The notes: a model not told the origin generated them from the sequence alone. Counted from the first letter of the stretch, positions 34,866-46,839 are shown. The stretch is 64,000 nucleotides of DNA from Puccinia triticina (GCF_026914185.1 NC_070566.1:4154001-4218000), one strand, 5' to 3'. Numbers and translations: made by a program.

Positions 34866-35209
34866 CAACAGTGAAACAATAAAATACAATATCATAAAAT
34901 ACAACACAATACCAGTATTGGACAATACTACGTATTGTATCGTATTTTCAATATATGAGAATTCAATGCCGTGTAATTTTATGGAAAAAAGGATACAACA
35001 GGGTGGTATTGTATCTTTTTTCTTTCAAAAATAACCCTTTTCTTGGCAATTGATGCTCAATCCAACACCCCATCCCAGTGATACAGCTATTATTGTATTG
35101 TATTGGATTGGATCAGTGAACTGATCAAATACCAATACTATTTATTGGACCCAAAACTAATACCAATATCAATAAATAACAATGTGTGTATTGCATTGTT
35201 TCACTGTTG
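34866..35209. mobile_element. 344-bp MITE-like element with terminal inverted repeats
   Basis: Left end CAACAGTGAAACAATAAAAT and right end reverse complement CAACAGTGAAACAATGCAAT are inverted. The interior is A/T-rich with repeated aatac/gtatt words. tctgac occurs on both sides, adjoining the right end and one base from the left, possibly a degraded target duplication. The CA-GTG style of the ends recalls hAT-related MITEs; no transposase is inside. Confidence 0.55.
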
Positions 35210-35604
35210 TCTGACATGTTGTTGAATAATTCTGTTTGAATTCTATATTCATGATGATCATCTCTCACAGATCCACCAGTTCCATATTTTGGTGGATCGG
35301 CAGATGGACTGTTTGACACAGCTTGAAGGTATGTACAAAGTAAATGAAATACAATCCCCACCTGTACTTGATCATTCAACTGGAGCTGTTGACTATAGCC
35401 TCTGCAGACTTTGATACACAGCCAGAAAATCTTCACTTTTCTGGGGAAATGTGGTCCCTTCCATCTGTAGATCGTGGCTTGATTAAAATACCAACAATCT
35501 CTGGGAGCCAGATTGGGGAGTTCCAGGTTGGCGGGTTAGCTTGCCAAGGTGAAACTTCTGTCAACTTTGTATTTACATTGGAGGACTTCCTTGTCAAACA
35601 TTGC

Positions 35605-35795
35605 AGATGTGTACCCTCTTGATGACTGGCTTGTGCTGGTCATTGAGAGGGTACACAACCCAATCAATGACCGGCACACATCGGTCATCAAGTGGACTTA
35701 GAACCACTTGATGACCAGCACACACCAGTCATCAAGTGGACTTATACCCACTTGATGACCGGACTTGACTGGGAGCAGTTGCTCCCAGTTGACGC
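35605..35795. repeat. Palindrome-unit array, GATGACCGG...GGTCATC type
   Basis: Successive inverted units such as ttgatgaccRgcacacaYYggtcatcaa, separated by gtggactta(gaa/tac)ccac spacers that are themselves palindromic. At the right it passes into ctgggagcagttgctcccag, another perfect hairpin. Confidence 0.75.
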
Positions 35796-35999
35796 GCTTG
35801 TACCCAGTCAAAGTGGATGGCCTCTCTGCTGGGAGGGAGGCGTCCATGAGGTTGCACCATGGACTTGTGCAGTCCATTGTCAAGGCTGAGTTTCTGAGGA
35901 CACCTGGAGGCACAGTGCTTAAAATTGAGCACTGAGCTGTGCCTTGTGGCTTATCACCTGGCCATGCTGAGCTAGGCTGGAAGCAAGCTGGAAGTATCC

Positions 36000-36222
36000 T
36001 GGAAGAACCAATGCTGAAACAAATACAATACATGGAGCGCATCTGGTAAACCTTTTTCATTGAAGATGGAGACCTACATGTCCTATTTTTTGTTTTCAGC
36101 CATCCTATACATAATCAGGGCTAAAAACAAAAAATAGGACTTGTAGGTCTGTATCTTCAATGAAAAACGTTTACCAGATACACTCCATGTGTCATATTTG
36201 TTTCAGTGTTGGAAGAACCCAG
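36000..36222. repeat. Long near-perfect hairpin with ~100-bp arms
   Basis: The left arm (about 36,000-36,102) and right arm (about 36,117-36,222) are reverse complements with few changes: for example tgaaacaaata, atctggtaaac, tttttcattgaagat and gtcctattttttgttt. The loop is only ~15 bp. Confidence 0.85.
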
Positions 36223-36300
36223 GTACTGATCAAAGTACTAGCATGGTAACTGCATGTCAACTGACATCAGTTTCTCAAGTTTTTTTAAAAGTGGCTCTTT

Positions 36301-36606
36301 CATGATGCACCAACAGTGGGACACCAGGGAATTGCAAGGACTTTATCCTTGATCAATTTCTCCTTTTCGTGGCCAGGAATGTGAAAGGATGTTATCCGGT
36401 ATGTGAAATATTTCAATTCTTGCCAGTGTGTTAAAGCTAGGCGGCAAAATCCAGAGGGAACATTAAACCCTCTTCCAGTTCCTCACCATCCTTCAAGTGT
36501 AATTGCAATTGATTTCATTACTAAATTGCCGGTTTCAGGAGGACTAGAGTTCAAGGCAGCTACACCGCTACACTTTCAGGGGTGCAGTACCACATTAGGT
36601 GATTAA
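36301..36606 (+). pseudogene. Gypsy integrase fragment (zinc-binding domain and start of core)
   Basis: Translation shows VGHQGIARTLSLINFSFSWP followed, after a frameshift near 36,383, by VIRYVKYFNSCQCVKARRQN and VIAIDFITKLPVSGG. This is the H-H-C-C zinc finger, the linker ending PLPVPHHPSS and the first catalytic Asp (AIDF) of a retroelement integrase. Nothing of the remaining core follows, so it is a fragment. Confidence 0.7.
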
Positions 36607-38146
36607 ACAAATTGTCTGAGCAGGCCCACAACTTTTACAACCCTTTGAAATATTTCAACTCTTGGATGTTCTTGTTTTACTACAGTCCAGACAGCAGTCC
36701 CACATGAGATGGGGTCTTTCTGATGAAGAGAAATTGACTGTGGCTGTACGTCTCAAAATTTGCCAGCCAGTTCAGATTTATTACTACAAATCTCCTCCTG
36801 TCAGCTTTACTGTAGTTACAACCACTGTGTTCTTCCAAACCTGCATACCTACTTTCAATTCATCAGATTTTACTTATTATTGACATGCCATGAACTTCTT
36901 GTCCTCTCTTTGGTTGGAAGTTTTGTGATTGACAAAGAAGTTGAAAAAGCATGTTGTTTGCCATCTGGAGACCCAGTAAATTTTAAAAAAGCAGAATTGA
37001 TTGTTGAAATTGGGTACAAAATATTATCACAACACCTGCTTCTTCAGGAATCAATTGCAACAACAGTGTACTGTGAATTCAAAGCTACCCATGCAGTATA
37101 CTGCTACAAATGAAGAGTCTCACAACAGGTTGGTTTGACATAAAAACACAAGACAGCATTTGACTCTGAGTCCTTAACATCTATTTCAGTTACCCTCATT
37201 GAGCTAGAGTTTGCTTACATCTTTGCAGTGCCTGAATTTCTTTTGTTAAAATTTTACTCTCCTTAAACACAGTTGATACTGTATTCTTATAGACAGTTGG
37301 AGTATTTACTAAACAACATGCCAAATGATCCAAAACAGAAGACAAACAGAGGGACCGCAGGGTGAGGGGGGGGGGGGGGGGGGCGGGGGTGACGGAGGAG
37401 CAAAGAGCGCCATGATATATAGTCCTTATCAATGAAAAATGATAAATGTGTGATGGGTTCACACTACTGGGTCTTGGATGCTGGAGGAGGCAATTTTTGC
37501 AAGGCAACTCCAGTTGGCTTGGTTGGAATGCATCTTCGACTGATAAAATCAATAGAAAACATAACTATGTATTCAAGGGGGCCGAGACGTGAGGCATGAG
37601 GCCGAGTAAGGGGGAGCGTTTCTGCAGGGTTTGAAGACGCCAATGAGGTTATTGAGAGTAGCAGCGAAAGAGCCGCTGAGAGCCAGTCAAGAAGCTTTAG
37701 ACGCTGGTGGATGCTGCATTATCAGCCTCAAAGAAGATGACCAAAGGTTGAGTGTCCGTCGGTTGGACTCGTATGAGCACCATTAAAGGTGCTAAGAGAT
37801 GTATCCCTCCACAGTGTTGGTGGCAGTCCAGTATAGAGCCGGCAGACTCTTCTAGCGCACTGAACCAAGTTGCTTGCCAAGAATTGGCCGCCGACTCTTC
37901 AATACCGCCCAGGCCGTTCGAGTCAAACAGCGAAAGCCGAAGAACCTGCAGGTGGAGTATAGGTGTTTACTGAAGCCGTGTCCGAGTTGACTGGAGCGTT
38001 GAGAAAAATGTGATGGATAGAGGGCCTGTGGGCCTCATCTGGATGAGACCATAGCACATTCACTTTCTGGTGGTTGTCTACTTTTATTGGGGACTACTGA
38101 TGGTTCTGTTTCTGTGAATGCATTGTTGATGGAAGATTGGTGAAAG
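36607..38146. other. No gene recognised; poly-G run
   Basis: Small plus-strand ORFs (36,662-36,883; 36,760-37,113) carry no recognisable motif. A run of about 19 G precedes gggcgggggt near 37,367-37,389. 37,570-38,040 is unique, moderately GC-rich sequence with no gene seen. Confidence 0.4.
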
Positions 38147-38148
38147 TA

Positions 38149-38718
38149 CAGTTGCGCAAGGCATCCTACTGTACAAGAAATACCCCCGGGGGACCCCCGT
38201 CCGGAATTTTAGGGCCGGTTTTTTTGTTTTTTCCCAATTTTTTATGGCCAAAATCAGTTGGAAAGGGGGTTGGGACGGGTTGGGATCATGGTGTACATAT
38301 GTATAACACTCCATGTTTGCCATGAGGGCCACCAATTGCCCAGGTGGGTCACCTCAGGGCCATTGGAGGTGCTCTGATGTTGCTTGGGGGGCCTCCAATG
38401 TTGATTGGAGGTGCAATATCTATGGACTTATAGGTGCAATACACCCATACATATGGGTTTAGCATATGTAAGCTGATATGTATGGCTTTACAGTATGTAG
38501 TTAGGCCAATGTCCGTAATTTCAGACCCAAAAAAAATGAAACTTTTTTTTGGCTGGTCAGAAACCTTAGCCCACTTAGAACTGGAATCTACATGATCCAA
38601 ACAGCTCAAAAATGTCATCTACATGACATACTACTCAAATGACGGGCCGTACATTCGGCCTGCGTCTCAAATATCTTTTTGCGGGCAAGGCTGTACAGTA
38701 GGATGCCTTGCGCAACTG
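38149..38718. mobile_element. 570-bp MITE, Tc1/mariner-like ends, TA duplication
   Basis: Perfect 27-bp terminal inverted repeats start CAGTTGCGCAAGGCATCCTA (38,149-38,175 and 38,692-38,718), flanked by TA on both sides (38,147-38,148; 38,719-38,720). CAGT ends with a TA duplication are typical of Tc1/mariner elements. No transposase is encoded, so it is non-autonomous. Confidence 0.8.
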
Positions 38719-39459
38719 TAAGTGACTGCTGGGGCGGTGAAGATCTGTCTGCAATCAAGTCGCTTTTCTAACCAAAACAACACGGAAATCAGTTAACGAT
38801 CATCAGGTCTGTCACTACTGCAGTCGCAGATGTTCATAAGAGTAATTTCACCCTCCCCGGCGCACTTTTTGTCTTCCGGAAGAGTCGCTAAGGTCATGGC
38901 AGTTCCTGAGGACAGGTATCAGCGTCAGACCAGTATATTCACAAGATAGTAGTGATACAAGCAAAGTATCAAACTTACATCTGCAAGCTCAGCCGGTAGT
39001 TCACAGACATCAAGGTTCAGAGAAGCTTCTACATACCAGCTCTCATGCGCCCCCAATTTTCTTGAATTTATGTACCCCTTGGGTGGCGAGCTGAACTAAG
39101 CCTCTCTGTGGAGGCGCGAAGCGTCTTTGAAGCGACCTCCAAAGGAAAGATTTCGTTAAGTTCGCCAGCATGGGTCATGACGTCCGTAGGGCCGTTACCT
39201 GTGCGGCCTCTTGGTGGTGGATTGATGGTTGGTATTGAGGTTCATTAATTCACGTAAAAAGAGTGGATAGCGGTTAGTGCGTTTTGGAGAGCCTGGCTTG
39301 AGCTCCAGTGGGAACAAGCTTACTATTGACAGAATGTGATGATTGGTTGATTTTTGTGGCAGATGGCTTGATCATCCCAAGGCGTTGTGCAATGTTGACG
39401 ATGAAGGGTGTGATTCTAAACCTGTATGACAGGGTTGGTTGTTGAGGCCGGTCTAGGCT

Positions 39460-40210
39460 GGTACTAACTTAACTAAGTCCCTCTCTATGTGGAGGGGCGA
39501 CGCTGTCCCGCAGGGACCCTCCGAAGGAGGGACTTATGCACTAAGTCACTTGGCTTGCATATGAGGATTAGGAAAAAGTGGCTTTTTTTTAAGCTCTCTA
39601 CAGCTACCCTCACACCCTTAGCAGTTACCAAGTTGCCCACCAAAAGAAGCGGCTTATCTGGGAGAATCAAGCCGTGCGCTTCATGATGTTTGAAATGCTC
39701 AGCAGGTTCTCCCAGCTGACTCTTTTTGATTGCAAGCAAGATTTGGCTTTTTCATGTTCAGTCTGTATCATCCACCACATCTGACACTCGACATCAACTG
39801 CATAGAATACAGCTGGTGAAATCAGAAGCTTGCACCATAATAACAGACCCTAACACCATGGTATGTGTGTATTGTTTGATGCAGTGCTGATGCATGGAAG
39901 ACGCTGGACTACAGGCAGATGCCATAACACATATTCCAGATGCGCACAAAACTTCATGGCAGCGTTGTGACCCAACCGTGAGAGCTGAAGGGAAGCGGTC
40001 AAGGTGAGCAGATGCGCACAAGTGAGGCCATCATTTAAATCAAAACAAGGAAGCAAAATGTTCAGAAAAGCATGAGTAGGTTGAGTTTTAAAATTTTCTC
40101 CAGCCATTTGCTTAATCCTCACAGGCCGCGGGGGCGACATAGCCCGTAAATCCCTCCTTTGGAGGTTGCTTCGCTCCCCTGAGGAGGAGGGACTTGGCTA
40201 AGTTAGAGGC
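39460..40210. mobile_element. Probable non-autonomous DNA element with ~65-bp inverted ends
   Basis: The left end (aacttaactaagtccctctc, about 39,468) and the reverse complement of the right end (aacttagccaagtccctcct, from about 40,205) match over ~65 bp. Each end holds its own internal palindrome (ccctc...gaggg). A third related sequence stands alone at 39,090-39,165. Inside are two minus-strand ORFs (39,485-39,739; 39,794-40,140) that I do not recognise. No target duplication was found. Confidence 0.5.
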
Positions 40211-41718
40211 TGGTAGCACATACTGCCAGAGCTTCACTGTTGTTATGAGGATGGTGTGTCGCGGATGAGAGCTTTGTGTTGATTGTATAAAGAGCTCTTG
40301 TGTGCTGGATTTAGCCCCAGGGTATCCCCCGTTGCACTTGCGCGGGTTGATGTCCTCACAGCCCCGACTTTTGCCCCACGCACTTCCGCCAGGCTGAGCG
40401 GGTTAAATCCGGTCTTTTTTCACCTGTGGCATGTCACAGGCTTGGAGTTTGTAAAATCAGTTGCTTTTTATCATGTAATTTAGTCTACTTTGGTTTTTTG
40501 TTTAGCTTGAAAGCCCTTTTATTTGTTTCTGCAAAACCTCTTGTACAGGGGAAACCCTTGAATTTTTTTTGGTGAATCTGTGGTTTTAATAAACTTAGAT
40601 TTGATTCCATCATGGTAGTGGTGGATCTACTCAGTCAAGTGAATCACTTTGTTCCCTGTAAAGAAACACTAGAGGCCAAGGCGGCTTCGCCGCTGCAGGG
40701 AAGCAGGTAATGCCCAATCCCCCCTGTTTTTCCCATCTTCAAATTCAATCTAGATGCACCGGCCACCCCCCCCCCCCCCCCCTCATTGAAGAAAAAGTGT
40801 GCGCCAGGGTGCAAGGGTGTAGGGTGGGAGGATTTAAGGGTATGGCAAGAATCAAAAGTGTGCGCCGGGGTGCAAGGGTGTAGGGAGGATTTAAGGGTAT
40901 GATAAGAATCTTCATTGGCAAATTTTGAATAAGATAGGACTGTTGAGGTTCAAGGAATGGCCTGGGAAAAGCTGTTAGCCCAGCTTCCCAGCTCAACTTG
41001 TTTACTCTATGACAGTAGTTCATGATGTGTTCATCTTTTTGAATGATGAATTTATAGAAGGCTTTGGGATATTTATAATCAAAGTTGATTTGTATGTGAT
41101 GCAACAAATAAGTTAACAATTGATGGAATTTAATTATCTAAAATTGCCAACCAAAAACCTTTTCAGTGGTGTTACACAAGCACACTGGGAGTGGGCTGGA
41201 GAGCATAAGGAACTTCCAGGACCAAACACAGTGGGGTTTGATTACAGGTTGACTGACTGGCTCAAAGGGAAGGAGCTGAGGTCTGTCCAGAGGAATAGAG
41301 AGAGGTCTCTCCTGAGCCAGGGATTACAGGCCACCCATCTAGCTACACGCTTGTGATAAGTCAGGGTACATGTGTGACTCCTTGTGAACGAACCCCAAGG
41401 GAGGAGGGGGTTCTACAGGAATGTAGTCAGGGCTGGCAATTGTCAACTCTTGGGATAGGAGAGACTTATAGATCAACAGGTGCTCAATTTGAATCATGAA
41501 GCTATGAATTTATATGTGTTATAGGTAGTGTGATTCCAAAAGTTGGTCACTGAAAGCAGTATCAACAACAAAACAGGCAAAAAAAAAATCCTGAGATTTT
41601 GTATCATCAGGTTAACAACAAGAAATGATTGAATTTTTGGTGACTAAACAATTTTTATATGTGCCTTGATGGGGTGACATTGTTCAGAGATTACAATTGA
41701 TTCCAGAAAATCCATTCA
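40211..41718. other. No convincing gene; C-run and short tandem duplication
   Basis: A run of about 20 C lies at 40,765-40,783. Two ~55-bp direct copies beginning aaagtgtgcgccRgggtgca occur at 40,793 and 40,853. The minus frame 41,119-40,745 (FDYKYPKAFYKFIIQKDEHI) may be a retroelement gag scrap but is not assignable. Confidence 0.4.
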
Positions 41719-42880
41719 TCATGCACCCGAGGAGAAGGGGGACGGGCAGGGGCAGGGAGTTGGGTCTGGGCGGCAGGAGGGGATGCAGGCCTTTAGGAGA
41801 GCAGCCGGCTTGCGAGTAAACTTGATTTTCCCCAAAGCTTCTCTCGTGATGGAGCTTTGTAGGAATCCCAGTTGGGCGGCTGTAGCGGCGGGGGGCGGGT
41901 TGGCCGGGCGGTTGCGGTTGACCAAGTCTTGAAGGGGCGGGCGTTGGTGGGAAGGAGTCGGCAAGGACTGACGGGGAGGAGGCGGCGGCGGGTGTGGGGC
42001 AGACGTGGGCTGTGACTGGGAGGCGGCGGACTCTTGAGGGCGGCAGACTTTGCTCCGCTCGAGGAGGTTGTTGGGGGTATTTAGGCCGGCATCTTCTGCG
42101 CGTTGCCGGTCTCGCCCTTCATTGGCTTTCGTGTGCGCTCGGCCGTGCATGTCCCATTTGATGGGGAGGGCGTAGCGACATCGCTCGAGCCTTTCCATGC
42201 GGAAGAGCAGACATCTGTAGTCCGAGAGTCCTGAAGGATCTCTGACGATATCGAAACGCGTGACTTCGTAGAGACCATCGTAACGGTATCCACTCTCGGG
42301 CGCCCATGGAGAATGTTGGGCATCGGAACCCCGGACAACTCGGACTGGACGACGGTTGACGAGCGATGCCCGCAAGGCACAATGGGTGTTGCTCTTGGGG
42401 TCTTGGTCCCTCTGCATGATGGATTTCTTCTGGCCATCGAGGACAAATCCGCCGGATCCCATGTACCTACGTGGCGCAGAGCGATGGTCAGACAGGCGCA
42501 GAAGTGGAGAAACGAGAAAGAAAGAGGTCAGAGGGCGAGCCTACCAGATGATGTCGCCGCAGTCGCCATCGTGGTAGCCGTCGTTGAGGGTCACGCTCTC
42601 GGCGCCGCCCCTGTCTTCGGTGCCGGAGATGCCGCTCTGGACAGGGGCATAGACGCCGGCCTGGCTGACGTCGATCCTCTTCTCCCACCGCGACCCGGGG
42701 GGCGCGCCAGGGATGTGGCCGAAACACGTGGGCCCGGCCGGGTGGAGCGGTCGAGGCGCGTCTGGGAGGGTCTGGGGCTGGATGAGCCGGGTTGGGAGAC
42801 GACCGCGAACTGGGGCGGGGGCGGACGGTCGGGGAAGGCCATGGGGGGGGGGGGGGTATGGGGAGAGGGAGGATGGAGGG
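41719..42880 (-). CDS. SRA/YDG-domain protein (methylated-DNA reader)
   Basis: SRA (YDG) domains bind methylated or hemimethylated CpG DNA by base flipping, as in UHRF1. The first clear exon (to 42,545) reads CFGHIPGAPPGSRWEKRIDV, AGVYAPVQSGISG and GAESVTLNDGYHDGDCGDII. An intron (42,467-42,544) follows, then YMGSGG, RPVRVVRGSDAQHSPWAPES and GYRYDGLYEVTRFDI, so the whole domain is present. The C-terminal ~110 residues are Pro/Gln/Ser-rich; stop at 41,719. No RING or SET domain is visible. The 5' end is unclear: the ATG at 42,841 (MAFPDRPPPPQF) is in a different frame from the SRA exon, after a run of ~14 C, so an extra small intron or a frame error is likely. Confidence 0.8.
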
Positions 42881-44569
42881 CTGAGCTGCCTAGTTTTTCA
42901 GCTGGAAGAGGAAACTGTTGCTGCTCATAACATATCTGCAACGGAATATCACCCCCAATCGATTCCACATACGTAGTCTCTTCAGATGCTCCCCGGCGCC
43001 CCGCTGAGATGAGTATCAAGTTGACTGAAGGCTTCCAGCACCATATTTTGAAAGTGATGTTCTGGGTAACCCCCCTTCACCGTTGCGTAGCCTTCGGAGA
43101 AAACCGGCATGAGCAAACATGTCGGGAATTTATTGTTGCGATACGGGTCGACTTACGAACAAAATGAATGCATTTGTTCACCAATACGCTCAAATCTGAG
43201 AGGCTCCACGCGATCCAATCTTCCATTTGGGATTGTTCACCCCCGCAAGCGAACTGGAACTTGTTACACAGATTGATCGATGTACACATGTACTGACCAA
43301 TTGTTTCAGGTAGATTTATTAGCATCGGGCAATTTGCTACTCGACATATTAATGGCGCGACTCACTTTTCAAGGTTGAAGTGGTCAAAACTGGCGTGTAT
43401 TGTGCCCTGGTGAAGAAGACGAGGAGGCGTTTGCAACTGGGACCGTGCCCCACGGTCATGTGATGTGGCGCAGGGGTTGAATGGACGGTTGGTTGGGAGT
43501 GGGACGACAATCTGGGCAGATGGCGGGCGAGAACGTGCAGGCAGGATCGGTGTGGACCGTGAGTTGGGGTGAGCGTTGCAGTTGAACATTGGATGCATGA
43601 GCGTGGCGAAGGTGGGGCGGAGACTGTTGGCGTGGTGATGGATTGAGGAACGCGCAACGAGTGGCTAATGCGGCGTTGTGATGAAGGCGTGTCAAGTTGA
43701 TGGCCGAAAGGTATATAAGGAGGGTGTGTGGAGTCAAAGGAACCCCAGGGGATTCGGTTTTGTTCTGCCCCCTCCCTGGGAGCCACCTAATTACTTGATT
43801 AGGGCCTCCCTGGCTAGTTTAACAACCGGCCCTCTTTTGCTTGTTGCTCCGGCACAGCTGGAGGGTCATCCATAGGGCCTTCGGGTCTTTGGGGATTTTT
43901 CAACGTCCTTAGTTTTGTGTAATTGTAGTAGATTTAATTTTCTTTTTTGACAATTGTAGACGCCAAAACTTAGATCTCAATGTCCAGAATTCTGTGGATT
44001 TAAGTTAGTTGGATATGGTGTTGCAAGCGCGTCTGGGCACATACCCAACTCCTGCTTGGCCAAGTGCCTCCGGGGGTAAGGCGCGCCGAAGTGCGCGCCC
44101 TGCCGGTGCGCGCACCTGGGGGCCCAAAAATCTCAAAAACAGGGGTCGGCGCGCCCCTGCTGATATACCCTACTTTATGAGAGAAGGGTACAAAAGCTTT
44201 TCCCCAAAGAGCAAATCCAAGAAGTTTCAGCAAGAAAAGTGCTTTTGTGGATAATATAATTGATTTCAACATGTGAGAAAACCAACCTCAGACATCTGAA
44301 AGAGTTACTAACCTTGACTGCAGCACCCAGGAAAAACCTGCTGATTCCAAATGCCCTTTTTTGTTCTGACCCTCAATCCATTTCTCTTATTATTTAAACT
44401 TTATTTACTTGATCTATTGCCACATAAGATTTTGAAATTTCATGGACATATATATATTATGATTAAAAATGTACTGCAACACTAAAAAAGACAAAAAACA
44501 GGCGGCGCCAAGCTCGCCGGGGCGCCGCCAGCCAAAGGCGCCATTTCTTGGACGCTTGGCTGGCGCTCC
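42881..44569. other. No gene assigned
   Basis: 42,881-43,790 may include 5' sequence of the SRA gene; a Pro/Ser/His-rich minus frame at 43,786-43,349 has no recognised domain. 44,030-44,160 and 44,500-44,560 are dense in ggcgcg/cgcgcc and cttggccaag words, also seen near 46,570-46,740 and 47,870-48,010. Confidence 0.4.
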
Positions 44570-44764
44570 TAGTGTCAGCCTTAGAGTCAACACAGTTGAC
44601 CTAAAACTGCCTTTTATCTCCATTTTATACCTAAATGTGTTCATATCTTTTTAACCTTAAGACATAATGTTTTTTAGACTTCATATTCTGTTTTCCCATG
44701 CAATTTCAACCCTAGTTACAACTTATCATTTCTTTGTAACTCTACTCTTTCTCTAAGTTCCTCC

Positions 44765-44868
44765 AATTGGGTCCCGCGACTCAATGAATTACAATTGAGT
44801 CCCGCGACTCTGAATTACAATTGATTCCCGCGACTCAATGAACTACGATTGAGTCCCGCTGTGAGACT
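44765..44868. repeat. ATTGAGTC palindrome repeats, left border
   Basis: About four copies of ATTGAGTCCCGCGACTCAAT or variants, an inverted repeat with a ccgc loop, joined by gaattaca. Confidence 0.85.
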
Positions 44869-45711
44869 CCAAAAGCGGTTTGCACCTCTTGTGGCTGAAT
44901 TTAGAGAAGTATGTGTGGGGAAACCCCTGCTTCTCTGAAAGACAAAGACTGACAACACCCCCAGCTAGGCTGGAAGCAAGAAGACAGTGGTCTAGTGTAG
45001 TTGAATACTTTTCTCACAAGTGGCTCACAATGGACTGTGTATTTCAAAATATAAAGCTAGTATTTTATTATGTGGCGGAGAGTGTTAGAGTGACAATTTA
45101 TTTGAATCTTGGGGGGGGAATGATCTCCCTCCTTGGATGGATCAGGGGAAAAGGAAGAGAGAGCCCCTCCTTATATAGGAAAATGTGAGGCATTTATGCT
45201 GGTGGTCTATGTACATGAGGGGTTTTGGCTGGTGTGCCTTTACAAATGCTGTGCAAATACAGCTATGTACAGTGTGGCAGTGTATACATGAGCAAATTTA
45301 GCTGGTGATCTAGTTACAAGTGTGGCTTACACAGCCCTCTGGTTGCTATGGAGTCTTCTCAAGTGACCTGCACAGCTTCCTGTATTGCTGTGTAGTCTGC
45401 TTAAATGACTTGCACAGCCCCATGGTTACTATGCCGCTTTATTAATGTGGCTTGTGGTTGCTAGGTTACTGTAATAAGTGGCTTGTGGTTGCTACACAGT
45501 CAAATCTGAGGCTGGCTGGTTGCTATGTAGCCGCATATATACACACATATATATGTAAAAGGGTAGTATGTAAGCTATATACATGCAGTTTTGTAAAACT
45601 GTGTATGTGAGCTGAAGGGAGTGTGTGTATCACTAGAAGGTGTAATGTAACACTACATATGTAAACTAGAAATTTTGGAATTTTTCCATCCGGAACTAGA
45701 GCGTCTACCAC

Positions 45712-45835
45712 ACCGCGACTCAATGAGAGTTATGACGCGCATGCGCAGATGTGTTGTGGCAGCGCTACCAGGCAATTGAGTCCTGCAACTCAATGAATTA
45801 CGATTGAGTCCCGCGACTCAATGAGATTTATGGCG
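45712..45835. repeat. ATTGAGTC palindrome repeats, right border
   Basis: Same motif as the left border (ATTGAGTCCTGCAACTCAAT, ATTGAGTCCCGCGACTCAAT) plus two copies of a ggcagcgctaccagg block, 87 bp apart. Confidence 0.85.
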
Positions 45836-46839
45836 CACATGCACAGTTGTGACGTGGCAGCGCTACCAGGTGCGCCAACCACTTGTACATGTGTAATTAT
45901 GTGGGCAAACTGTGAAAATTTTCAAAGTCAGGATCTCCCTTGCCTGGGGAGGATAGACAGACTTCAGACACCCAGAACCACACCCGCAGATAGCCCAGGA
46001 TCACCATCAAAGAGGATACCACGCTCCCAGTATACCTACTGTCACAGGCGCCTAGGATATTGACAGTAAGTATCACTCTTTCACTGAACCTTGACTATCT
46101 CAGAGGTAGAACTCTGTGTCTCTTGATTGCTCTCTCTTCTTTGCTGGCCTTTGCCTTATCCTTGATCACAGGGCTGCCCCTGCTTAACATCATTCTTTTT
46201 CTGTGGTTTTTCTAAGAAACAAACCACATAGGTTTCCCTTTAAAGAACCTTGACTATCCAGAAGGAAGCTAAAAAATTGTGGCTGGATTAAAATTGTCTA
46301 ATCCAGAAGCCCTCCACGTTTCTTTGGTCAGAGGAGGCTGTCGCACTCTCTAGCACAGCTTGGCAGCACTCTTCTAAAGAGGTAGCATTGCCAGTGGATG
46401 TGCATTCCCACCAGAGTAACCTTGAATATCTGCTTAATCTTTAATCTGCTCAGTCTCTGTCTCTCTTTCTTTCTCTCTCTTATATTTGTAGTTTCTTTAT
46501 CCCAAGAAATCCAAATATTGCCCCCCATATCCTTGTGTCCTGCTGTCACTATAGAGACTCAGGCTCACACCTAGGCGCGCACCTTGCAAAAAGGTGGCGC
46601 CAACAACCTTACTCCGGGGGTTGGGTATGTGCCCAGCGGGCTTGATTGGGCAGGTTGCGCGGGGGGCAGAGCTTGGCACACAGCCAAGTCCCACTTGGCC
46701 AAGATCAAGCTCTGGGCCAATGGGATCTGTGACTTGGCATGCAACACGCCGGTCATCAGACGCCAGCCCTCGTCTCTGCCTCAAAAGGCAACAACAACAT
46801 ATCCTTGAGGAGGGGAACCATTGTGGTGATCATTTTTGT

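Larger units (their letters stand above)
44570..46570 (+). repeat. LTR-like repeat, copy interrupted by a ~1.06-kb insertion
   Basis: 44,570-44,765 and 45,830-46,570 align with successive parts of the repeat at 33,150-34,101. Between them lies ~1.06 kb absent from the other copy. The insertion is bordered on each side by ATTGAGTC palindrome repeats. Its interior has degenerate ~50-bp tandem units (gcttgtggttgctaggttac-like) at 45,300-45,500 and a small plus ORF (44,880-45,188) without recognisable product. Confidence 0.65.

Noticed and set aside
37360..37390. Telomeric or quadruplex-specific element at the poly-G run
   Set aside because: A plain homopolymer G run without periodic telomere-type repeats; likely a simple-sequence tract.
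42488..42930. Plus-strand ORF at 42,313-42,930 as a gene
   Set aside because: It is antisense to the SRA exon, whose minus-strand translation matches a known domain throughout.
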